From Bacillota bacterium (lineage in GTDB: Bacteria; Bacillota; Clostridia; Peptostreptococcales; Anaerovoracaceae), in contig JAEDDI010000010.1 in NCBI GenBank assembly GCA_016293805.1, positions 1-46,079 of the forward strand: a stretch of 46,079 nucleotides of DNA, given 5' to 3'. Numbering within the stretch: position 1 is the stretch's first letter; every line of letters begins with the position of its first letter. A program made the position numbers and the translations under genes. The notes beneath the pieces are model-generated. The model saw only the letters and a list, made by a program, of their open reading frames with translations, did not search any database and was not told the origin of the DNA. Below are positions 1 to 6,391 of this stretch, piece after piece.

Positions 1-474
1 TATGATAAGGCAAAATCACTTGGGGATTCCGATGCAGATGACAGAATACATGCACTTGATATGAGAAACAGAGATTACGAGGCCGAGATAGTTGCATTTT
101 CAAAAGCGGCAGAGGAAGGTGATCCGGCAGGCTACATTGGTCTTGGTGACCTTCATATTGAAGGAACATATATCGAAAGGAATCCTTCAGACGCTTTTGA
201 ATATTATTCCAAAGCATACGAGATGGCACTTGAGGATAAGACAAAAAAATCATATCCGGATGCGTGTATGCGAATGGGAAATGCTTATGCCAGAGGTGAG
301 GGAACCATGGACAGCATGAGGATGGCAAGAATGTATTTCCTCGAGGCTATCGAAGGATACAGGACTCTTTCTGAGCTTGGGGATAAAGAATGCGCTGAAA
401 GCCTGAAAGACGCGGAAAACGCATTAAATGAGGCCATGAAGGTGCTTTGCAGCAGATGTTATGGAGGAAGATGA
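1..474 (+). CDS. Sel1-repeat protein, 3' part (5' end outside window)
   Basis: The reading frame is open from base 1, so the gene starts to the left of the window; the first internal Met is at 61. The visible 157 residues contain two Sel1-like (TPR-related) helical repeats: one around GYIGLGDLHIEGTY followed by AFEYYSKAYEMA, the second around ACMRMGNAYARGEG followed by ARMYFLEAIEG. Such repeats are protein-protein interaction scaffolds; nothing visible points to catalysis. The stop codon TGA (472-474) overlaps the start of the next gene, so the two are probably translationally coupled. The specific role is unknown. Confidence 0.8.
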   Translation, partial: YDKAKSLGDSDADDRIHALDMRNRDYEAEIVAFSKAAEEGDPAGYIGLGDLHIEGTYIERNPSDAFEYYSKAYEMALEDKTKKSYPDACMRMGNAYARGEGTMDSMRMARMYFLEAIEGYRTLSELGDKECAESLKDAENALNEAMKVLCSRCYGGR

Positions 475-1058
475 TGTACGACCGTATTGTATCGGGAAAT
501 CTAAGAGGAAGAACTGTTGAATATGGAATTATTGAGGGTTCTGATACTGTATTTTTTATTAAAGTGGGGCAGGATGGAAACATATACGGATATATGGACA
601 AGTATATGCATCTTGCGGAACTTGTCCATAACAGATTAGGGTTTACCTGCATTACTTCATCTAATCCCTATGACGGTGATGATCCTCTGGGGCATGCTTT
701 TGAAATGATGGATGAAATGTTTGAAGATTACAGTGTGTATTTCATGGGTCATTCTAACGGAGCAAGAGCCGGTGCGATTTTCGGATACAGATATCACCGT
801 ATAAAGGCTATGCTTCTGTCTGATTCACCACTTGAAGACTCTGACATTGATAGAATCAATGACGGACTGTCAAGGTTTGAAGGGAAAGTGATTATGGTAT
901 ATGGGGACAGAGATGAATCGTTTGAACGGATACATATGATTGATGAGAGTATAAGGATTGAGGTGATACAGGGAGAAGATCACAATTATACAAAATCGAT
1001 GGATGATCTTTACAGTCTGCCTTTCAGATTTCTGTTTGATGGTGAATTCTATGGATAG
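474..1058 (+). CDS. alpha/beta-hydrolase-like protein
   Basis: Predicted soluble protein of about 194 residues. It carries a GHSNGA nucleophile-elbow-type motif (G-x-S-x-G), and later a strand-rich VIMVYGDRD stretch and a GEDHNY stretch that would fit the acid and histidine of a serine-hydrolase triad. The substrate is not inferable. Start choice: the frame is open from an upstream ATG at 447, but GGAGGA at 463-468 favours ATG 474 (or the adjacent ATG 471), which overlaps the preceding TGA. The 3' end overlaps the next small gene by 8 nt. It lies in a tight cluster with a Sel1-repeat gene and a small membrane protein gene. Confidence 0.7.
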   Translation: MYDRIVSGNLRGRTVEYGIIEGSDTVFFIKVGQDGNIYGYMDKYMHLAELVHNRLGFTCITSSNPYDGDDPLGHAFEMMDEMFEDYSVYFMGHSNGARAGAIFGYRYHRIKAMLLSDSPLEDSDIDRINDGLSRFEGKVIMVYGDRDESFERIHMIDESIRIEVIQGEDHNYTKSMDDLYSLPFRFLFDGEFYG

Positions 1059-1248
1059 GGTGCTTTACATACTGTTCTGCATATTTCTTACAGCAGTTAT
1101 AGTGTCGGGACTCTATTGCCTGACGGCAGCTGCTTTTGGGTTCACTTTTCTTTCAGAGGTACGAGGTAACATCTGCCTGATATCGGTAATATGCATGCTC
1201 ATATGTGCATACATTTCCAACAGAACAGATAAAAACGGCGGAAGATAA
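1051..1248 (+). CDS. small two-helix membrane protein
   Basis: A 65-residue protein beginning MDRVLYILFCIFLTA, with two predicted membrane helices (about residues 4-30 and 38-55) and a short basic tail NRTDKNGGR. It starts 8 nt inside the preceding gene, and its stop lies in the loop of a terminator, so it is best read as the last gene of the left-edge operon. A weak GGTGA at 1041-1045 is the only ribosome binding candidate, so translation probably depends on coupling. No family is recognised. Confidence 0.55.
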   Translation: MDRVLYILFCIFLTAVIVSGLYCLTAAAFGFTFLSEVRGNICLISVICMLICAYISNRTDKNGGR

Positions 1249-1258
1249 CCGCCGTTTT
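1232..1258. terminator. bidirectional intrinsic terminator
   Basis: A 10-bp stem (AAAACGGCGG with CCGCCGTTTT) around a 7-nt loop lies between two convergent transcription units. The A-run and T-run at its two ends let it serve both strands. Confidence 0.85.
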
Positions 1259-1272
1259 GTATAACTTTTATA

Positions 1273-2109
1273 TTATTCATAATCATAGAAGCCGTGACCT
1301 GTTTTCTTTCCAAGCTTTCCGGCGCGCACCATTTTGCGAAGGTAAGGATGAGGCTGAAATTTTGTGCTGTTAAGTTCATCAGCAAGAACTTCCATTATTG
1401 CAAGACATATGTCCAGTCCTATAATATCAGCAAGCTGAAGCGGTCCAACAGGGTGATTAGCTCCAAGCCTCATTGCTGTATCTATATCTTCAACCGATGC
1501 AATTCCTTCGGCATATATTGCTACAGCCTCATTAATCATAGGTATGAGAATTCTGTTTACAACAAATCCGGCAGCTTCTTCAACTTCTACAGGTGTCTTG
1601 CCAAGATCTTCTGAAACCTTCTTTATTGTACTCATCATTTCAGGAGTTGTATTAAGTCCTGCTGTAACTTCAACAAGTTTCATTACCGGAGCGGGATTGA
1701 AAAAATGCATACCTACAACAGGTCTGTCAAGACCTTTGCCTATTTCAGTGATTGAAAGGGAAGAGGTATTTGTTGCGAATACACAGTCAGGACCTACGAT
1801 ATCCTGCAGTTCTCTGAAGGTTGTATTCTTAACTTCCATATTTTCAAGCGCCGCTTCAACTATGAGCTGACAGTCAGTGCAGATTTCTTTTGTGCCGGTT
1901 GTTATCCTGGAAAGTACAGAGTCAGCATCCTCCTGAGTAATTTTTCCTTTTGAAACTCTGCCGTATAGAGTGTTTTTTATTCTTGATTTACCGCCTTCTG
2001 CAAATTCTTTGCTGATATCGCAAAGATAAACTTCATAGCCATCGGTCTGGGCGAATGCCTGAGCTATTCCTGAACCCATTGTGCCGGCTCCGATTACTCC
2101 AACTTTCAT
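1273..2109 (-). CDS. hbd: 3-hydroxybutyryl-CoA dehydrogenase
   Basis: NAD(P)-dependent enzyme interconverting acetoacetyl-CoA and 3-hydroxybutyryl-CoA in the cytoplasmic butyrate or butanoyl-CoA route. At 278 residues it has the usual clostridial Hbd length. The Rossmann motif GAGTMGSG is at residues 7-14, followed by TNTSSLSITEIG and by GMHFFNPAPVMKLVEV, which contains the catalytic His. The C-terminal dimerisation region has GANHPVGPLQLADIIGLD. AGGAG lies upstream of the ATG, with a 10-nt gap from crt. It is the last gene of a thl-crt-hbd operon and ends at the bidirectional terminator at 1232-1258. Family assignment is secure; the physiological direction (synthesis or breakdown of C4 acids) cannot be read from the sequence. 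Confidence 0.95.
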   Translation of the reverse strand: MKVGVIGAGTMGSGIAQAFAQTDGYEVYLCDISKEFAEGGKSRIKNTLYGRVSKGKITQEDADSVLSRITTGTKEICTDCQLIVEAALENMEVKNTTFRELQDIVGPDCVFATNTSSLSITEIGKGLDRPVVGMHFFNPAPVMKLVEVTAGLNTTPEMMSTIKKVSEDLGKTPVEVEEAAGFVVNRILIPMINEAVAIYAEGIASVEDIDTAMRLGANHPVGPLQLADIIGLDICLAIMEVLADELNSTKFQPHPYLRKMVRAGKLGKKTGHGFYDYE

Positions 2110-2119
2110 TTTTTGTCTC

Positions 2120-2896
2120 CTATCTGTTTTGAAAATCTGTGTATTTTTCCTTGTTCATAAATGCCTTCATGGCATTTCTCTGATCATAGGTTCCTATACA
2201 GCTGCTGAAAAGATCAGATTCTATTTTGCATGCCTGATCAAGATCCATGCTTATGCCTCTTGTGGATGCTTCCTTGCATGCTCTAACAGCTATAGGCGCA
2301 TTTGATGATATCTTTTCAGCAAGTTTTAAAGCATAGTCCATAAGTTCTTCCTGAGGATGTACTGAGTTGACAAGTCCTATGCGCAGTGCCTCGTCAGCCT
2401 TGAAGTTTCGGGCTGTGTACATTATCTGCTTTGCCATTGCAATACCTACTGCTCTTGCCATTCTCTGGGTGCCGCCCCATCCGGGTGTGATTCCAAGACC
2501 GGCTTCAGGCTGACCGAATACTGCATTATCGGAACATATTCTGAAATCACAGCTTAGTGACATTTCACATGCTCCGCCGAGGCAGTAGCCGTTGACAGCG
2601 GCAATGACCGGAATAGGGTAGGTTTCTATTTTGCGCATCAGACTGTTGCCGTAAAGGCTGTATTTCCTGCTTTCAACAGGTGACATGTCTGACATCTCTT
2701 CGATATCGGCACCTGCTGCGAATGCTTTTTTTCCTGCACCTGTGATTATAAGGCAGCGAATTTCATCTGTATCTATTTCATCGAGCAGTTTATCTATTTC
2801 TCTAAGCATGGGCGTACAGAGGGCATTTAGCGATTCTTCTCTGCTTAATGTGATAATGCCGACGCGCCCTTTTTCTTCGTATCTGATGAATTCCAT
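2120..2896 (-). CDS. crt: enoyl-CoA hydratase / 3-hydroxybutyryl-CoA dehydratase (crotonase)
   Basis: Crotonase-fold protein of 258 residues that dehydrates 3-hydroxybutyryl-CoA to crotonyl-CoA. Visible hallmarks are the oxyanion-hole segment AFAAGADIEEM, the second hole segment NGYCLGGACEMSLSCD, and FGQPEAGLGITPGWGGTQR, which holds the second catalytic Glu. Its start codon shares one nucleotide with the stop of the thiolase gene (TAATG arrangement), so the two are coupled. The crotonase superfamily has varied substrates; placement between thiolase and hbd is what makes the short-chain (C4) role likely. Confidence 0.92.
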   Translation of the reverse strand: MEFIRYEEKGRVGIITLSREESLNALCTPMLREIDKLLDEIDTDEIRCLIITGAGKKAFAAGADIEEMSDMSPVESRKYSLYGNSLMRKIETYPIPVIAAVNGYCLGGACEMSLSCDFRICSDNAVFGQPEAGLGITPGWGGTQRMARAVGIAMAKQIMYTARNFKADEALRIGLVNSVHPQEELMDYALKLAEKISSNAPIAVRACKEASTRGISMDLDQACKIESDLFSSCIGTYDQRNAMKAFMNKEKYTDFQNR

Positions 2897-4080
2897 TATA
2901 TCTCCCTTTCAACAACACTCACGCAGCCCATACCTCCGCCTATGCAAAGAGTAGCAAGGCCTTTCCTGGCGTTTCTTTTTTCCATTTCATGAAGAAGAGT
3001 CACCAGTATTCTGCATCCTGAAGCACCGATTGGATGTCCGAGTGCAATTGCACCGCCGTTTACATTTGTTATATCCGGATTCATACCAAGTTCTCTTGTG
3101 ACTGCAACAGACTGGGCAGCGAATGCTTCGTTGCACTCAATGAGGTCCAGGTCGTCAACAGTCATATTCAGTCTGCTGAGAACTTTTCTGACACCCACAA
3201 TAGGAGCCACTCCCATGATGGAAGGATCAACGCCTCCTATTGCTCCTCCAAGCCAGGATGCCATAGGTCTTACACCAAGTTCTTTTGCTTTTTCTTCGCT
3301 CATTACAACTACTGCAGCTGCTCCGTCATTTATTCCGGAAGCGTTGCCTGCTGTAACTGTGCCGCCCTGTTTGAAGGCAGGTTTAAGTTTTGACAGTTTT
3401 TCTTCCGTCATGTTGTATCTTATAAATTCGTCCTGGTCAAATATTACAGGATCGCCCTTTTTCTGCGGTATTGCAACAGGAACAATTTCATCTCTGAATC
3501 TTCCTGTCTCCTGTGCCTTCTGGGCACGATTCTGGGATCTGGCAGCGAACTCATCCTGCTGCTGTCTTGTTACACTGTACTGTACAGCAACGTTTTCGGC
3601 TGTTATTCCCATATGGTAATGATTGAACGCATCTGTAAGACCGTCATTTACCATTGTATCTATAAGTTCACCGTTGTTCATTCTGTATCCGAACCTGGCA
3701 TTTGGTATTGCATAAGGTCCCATGGACATGTTCTCACAACCGCCTGCAACAACAATATCAGCATCTCCTGATATAATCATTCTTGCTGCGGTATTTACAG
3801 CTTCAAGTCCAGAGCCGCATACTATATTTAAAGTTACCGCCGGACATTCAACAGGTATTCCCGCTTTGATTGAAGCCTGTCTTGCGACATTCTGTCCCTG
3901 TGCCGCCTGAATGACGCAGCCCATGTATACCTGATCAACGTATTCAGGTGAAACACCTGCGCGGTTTAGTGCTTCTCTGATTACAATTGCGCCAAGTTCA
4001 GGTGCAGGTATTCTGCTGAGAGATCCGCCCATTGAACCAAGAGCAGTTCTGCATGCGCCTGCCAATACTACTTTTTTCAT
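2896..4080 (-). CDS. thlA: acetyl-CoA acetyltransferase (thiolase)
   Basis: Condenses two acetyl-CoA to acetoacetyl-CoA (reversible), the entry to the C4 pathway. The protein is 394 residues, typical for this family. The nucleophilic Cys is C88 in NIVCGSGLEAVN. The second catalytic pair is H349 in GHPIGASG and C379 in LCIGGGMG. A GGAGG ribosome binding site (complement of 4087-4094) precedes the ATG. First gene of the minus-strand thl-crt-hbd operon, with a promoter at 4111-4139. In many clostridia bcd, etfB and etfA share this operon; they do not here. Confidence 0.95.
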   Translation of the reverse strand: MKKVVLAGACRTALGSMGGSLSRIPAPELGAIVIREALNRAGVSPEYVDQVYMGCVIQAAQGQNVARQASIKAGIPVECPAVTLNIVCGSGLEAVNTAARMIISGDADIVVAGGCENMSMGPYAIPNARFGYRMNNGELIDTMVNDGLTDAFNHYHMGITAENVAVQYSVTRQQQDEFAARSQNRAQKAQETGRFRDEIVPVAIPQKKGDPVIFDQDEFIRYNMTEEKLSKLKPAFKQGGTVTAGNASGINDGAAAVVVMSEEKAKELGVRPMASWLGGAIGGVDPSIMGVAPIVGVRKVLSRLNMTVDDLDLIECNEAFAAQSVAVTRELGMNPDITNVNGGAIALGHPIGASGCRILVTLLHEMEKRNARKGLATLCIGGGMGCVSVVEREI

Positions 4081-4110
4081 TGATAAGCCTCCTAAAATTC
4101 AACTGTTTAA

Positions 4111-4139
4111 ATTTTATCACTTATATAACCATTCATCAA
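4111..4139 (-). promoter_or_regulatory. promoter of thl-crt-hbd
   Basis: On the minus strand: TTGATG (-35, complement of 4134-4139), a 17-nt spacer, then TAAAAT (-10, complement of 4111-4116) preceded by an extended TGn. It lies about 30 nt upstream of the thiolase start. Confidence 0.65.
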
Positions 4140-4202
4140 TTCCAATCGGTTTATTTAAATAATATTTATGTTTCCAAAACAGTGTTCTGTTTATCTTTCA
4201 AC

Positions 4203-4231
4203 TATACAAAAGTCCGGCGGTATGGTATAAT
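4203..4231 (+). promoter_or_regulatory. strong promoter driving the non-coding RNA
   Basis: TATACA at 4203-4208, 17-nt spacer, perfect TATAAT at 4226-4231 with an extended TG (TGGTATAAT). It points rightwards into a region with no credible protein gene; transcription should begin near G4237/G4238. It is among the best consensus promoters in the window. Confidence 0.75.
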
Positions 4232-4237
4232 ATTTCG

Positions 4238-4595
4238 GTCAGACCGTGTGAACGGTCAGGCATGTAGCCCATCGTGGGCTGCATCACAGATCACTGAAAC
4301 CAGAAAACTGGGCGGAGGCCTTGAGCAAGCTGACGAACAGGGGGTTGAAACCGGTGAAGGAATCAGCCTGATGGGTGATGAGGTTGACCGGAAGCATATG
4401 ATTCAGCTGCAGTGAATCCCTTAAACAGCCGATGTTTACCGGTGAAGCTGTATCTGAAGAAGATGATTAAGGCGGATTTCATAGGAAGTGAGGTTGAAAC
4501 TGATGTATCGGCGGTAGGCCTAATGGAGGATGAGACCTGTCTGTGGTCCACGATGATTCCCGATAACAAAAGGACATGGATTAATCCATGTCCTT
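4238..4595 (+). ncRNA. putative large structured non-coding RNA, class unassigned
   Basis: About 358 nt lie between a consensus promoter and an intrinsic terminator, with no open frame preceded by a ribosome binding site. I see these local helices: 4242-4246/4253-4257; a 10-bp stem 4262-4271/4275-4284 with a TCG loop; CCAG-AAAA-CTGG at 4300-4311; CCGG plus TCAGCC pairing with GGTTGA plus CCGG over 4351-4391; GATTCA/TGAATC at 4400-4418; CCTTAA and ACAGC (4419-4429) pairing with GCTGT (4447-4451) and TTAAGG (4467-4472); GACC/GGTC at 4534-4548. Internal repeats are ACCGGTGAAG (4350 and 4438), GGTTGAAAC (4343 and 4492) and TGAGGTTGA (4379 and 4489). I do not see the conserved cores of RNase P RNA, tmRNA, SRP RNA or 6S RNA. 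It could still be a known large class (raiA motif, OLE, ROOL and similar) that I cannot recognise by eye. Confidence 0.65.
4570..4595. terminator. terminator shared by the RNA and the flavoprotein gene
   Basis: An 11-bp perfect stem (AAGGACATGGA with TCCATGTCCTT) has a TTAA loop that contains the flavoprotein stop codon. The T-run is better on the minus strand (TTTTGTT) than on the plus strand (TTATTT), but the hairpin can end both converging transcripts. Confidence 0.75.
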
Positions 4596-5786
4596 ATTTG
4601 CTGCGCTTGCTGATGAAAATGCGAACTGCAGGTTGTATCCGCCTGTGTCCCCGTCAATATTAAGTACTTCGCCGATAAAGTAGAGATTTTTGTATTTCAG
4701 TGACTCCATTGTTTTGATGTTTATTTCATCAAGGCAGACTCCTCCCTGTGTAACCATAGCTTCAGCGAAACTTCCTCTTCCGCTTATTTCATAGGTGCTT
4801 TCTGTAAGGGCTCTGCAAATAGTTATTATCTGTTCACCTTCAAGTGATGATGTTTTAAGTGAAGGATTGATTCCGTTTTCTTTTAGAAGTGCTTCAGTAA
4901 ACGATGCGGGCAGTCTGAATTTCTTTGTTATATATGTTCTGACTTCTTTTGAAGATGTCTGAAAATCAGCTTTTATGATATTCTCAGTTTCTTTTATATC
5001 ATATTTTACATATTTTACTTTCAGCGTCATTCCCGGGCTTATATATCGTGAAATGTTTATAACAGCGGGTCCTGAAAACGCCCGGTGTGTAAGAAGGAGG
5101 TCATCTTTGTTTCTGCAGACAAGGCTGTTTTTGTCGTATACCGATACTTCTGCATTCTTAAATGATACTCCGCTGCATTCTCTGTATTTATATCCGTGAA
5201 TATATATGGGAGTAAGAGAAGGGAGAAGTTCAGTTACGTGTATTCCGAGTTCTGATATTATGCTGAAGATACTTCCGTCTGAACCTGTTTTCGGATAAGA
5301 CTTTCCTCCGCATGCAATAATCAGTTTCTCGGCCTTATAGGTATTTCTGTTTGTTGTAACAGTAAACACTTCGCCGCAGTCAATGGCTGTAATTTCTTCA
5401 TTAAGTCGCAGGCTGTATCCGTTTTCATTTGATTTTGAAAGAAGCGCTTTTAAAACATCTGATGCTTTCATAGATTTCGGAAACACCTTTCCGTCGCTTC
5501 GTTCAGTGAGAGGAACACCAAGAGACTCTATGAACTGCATCATTGCAACATTGCTGGCCTTGTACAGGAGAGGACGGATTATCCTGCCGCTTTCTCCGTA
5601 TTTGTCGATGAAATCCTTGATACTGCCGCCATGTGTAATATTACACTGACCGCTTCCGGAAAGGAGCAGTTTCAGTCCGGGATTGCAGCTTCTGTCTATT
5701 ATAAGGCCATCTGTTTTCTCTGAAAGGGCAGCAAACATAAGGCCTGATGCTCCTGCACCTGCTATGATTCTTTTAAATACCTTCAT
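4581..5786 (-). CDS. HI0933-like / BaiN-family FAD-binding oxidoreductase
   Basis: Flavoprotein of 401 residues with an N-terminal dinucleotide-binding motif (AGAGASGLMFA, about residues 8-18), the family signature GLKLLLSGSGQCNITHGG near residues 36-53, a second Rossmann element LIIACGGKSYPKTGSDG, and a C-terminal FAD contact GEVLNIDGDTGGYNLQFAF. Members are annotated as NAD(P)/FAD-dependent oxidoreductases, and some act on bile-acid intermediates; the substrate of this one is unknown. The start overlaps the end of maf by 14 nt, so the two are probably cotranscribed and coupled. Confidence 0.85.
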   Translation of the reverse strand: MKVFKRIIAGAGASGLMFAALSEKTDGLIIDRSCNPGLKLLLSGSGQCNITHGGSIKDFIDKYGESGRIIRPLLYKASNVAMMQFIESLGVPLTERSDGKVFPKSMKASDVLKALLSKSNENGYSLRLNEEITAIDCGEVFTVTTNRNTYKAEKLIIACGGKSYPKTGSDGSIFSIISELGIHVTELLPSLTPIYIHGYKYRECSGVSFKNAEVSVYDKNSLVCRNKDDLLLTHRAFSGPAVINISRYISPGMTLKVKYVKYDIKETENIIKADFQTSSKEVRTYITKKFRLPASFTEALLKENGINPSLKTSSLEGEQIITICRALTESTYEISGRGSFAEAMVTQGGVCLDEINIKTMESLKYKNLYFIGEVLNIDGDTGGYNLQFAFSSASAANKDMD

Positions 5787-6345
5787 ATCCTGTATCCTTA
5801 AGCGCCTGTTCTATTTCATCCCATGGAAATCCGATGACATTCATCAGACTTCCCTCATAGTTCTTTACGAATCTTCCAAAATATCCCTGAATTGCATAAG
5901 CGCCCGCCTTGTCATAAGGTTCATCTCCGGCAAGATAATCAGCGATATCCGAAATGCTGTAATCTGTGAAGGTGACTCTGGTTGTAACAGCAAATACTTT
6001 TCTTGCTGATGTATGCGCTTTTATTACTGCACACCCGGTTACAACGTAATGCGATCTGCCTGAAAGAGACATTAGAATTTTTTCGGCATCATCTCTGTCT
6101 TTAGGTTTTCCGATTATTCTGCCGTCATATACGACGGTATCTGCTGCAATAATAAATTTGCCTTTATCTGCTGATTCCTCCACCTTCATTGCCTTTTTGA
6201 GTGCGAGAAACATTGGAGTGTCGCATTTTCCTTCATATAGTGGAGGGTTTTCAGTTATATCAGCAGGGATTATTTCCGGTTCAATGCCGTGCTCCCTCAT
6301 TATTTCTATTCTTCTTGGTGATTTTGATGCAAGTATGATATTCAT
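5773..6345 (-). CDS. maf: Maf family nucleotide pyrophosphatase
   Basis: House-cleaning NTP pyrophosphatase, which removes non-canonical or modified nucleotides. The 190-residue protein starts MNIILASKSPRR, carrying the Maf signature SxSPRR. IIAADTVV, GKPKDRDDA and YDKAGAYAIQG are the other conserved blocks. An in-frame upstream Met exists at 6453, but that extension would run through the terminator and lacks Maf similarity, so I start at 6345. A short AAAGGT precedes it. The start sits only 13 nt after the hairpin terminator of the upstream PBP gene. maf is next to cell-division and cell-wall genes in many Firmicutes. Confidence 0.92.
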   Translation of the reverse strand: MNIILASKSPRRIEIMREHGIEPEIIPADITENPPLYEGKCDTPMFLALKKAMKVEESADKGKFIIAADTVVYDGRIIGKPKDRDDAEKILMSLSGRSHYVVTGCAVIKAHTSARKVFAVTTRVTFTDYSISDIADYLAGDEPYDKAGAYAIQGYFGRFVKNYEGSLMNVIGFPWDEIEQALKDTGYEGI

Positions 6346-6358
6346 AGTAATTACCTTT

Positions 6359-6386
6359 AAAAAGGCAGCCATGTGTATGACTGCCT
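6359..6386 (-). terminator. intrinsic terminator after the PBP gene, just before maf
   Basis: On the minus strand: AGGCAGTCAT, loop ACAC, ATGGCTGCCT, then TTTTT. The T-run merges directly with the AAAGGT that would be the maf ribosome binding site. maf is therefore expressed by read-through or from a promoter hidden in the end of the PBP gene. Confidence 0.75.
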
Positions 6387-6391
6387 GTAAA

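Noticed and set aside
1..474. Left-edge gene as a pseudogene lacking a start
   Set aside because: The frame is open to base 1 with matching repeat sequence, so it is cut by the window and not broken.
4530..4556. Eight-codon leader-like frame MRPVCGPR after GGAGG
   Set aside because: Too short and without a downstream plus-strand gene; likely part of the structured RNA by chance.
4032..4663. Two open frames on the plus strand across the RNA region (4032-4415 and 4412-4663)
   Set aside because: The first begins inside the thiolase gene, upstream of the promoter; the second runs through the terminator into the flavoprotein gene. Neither has a ribosome binding site or recognisable protein similarity.
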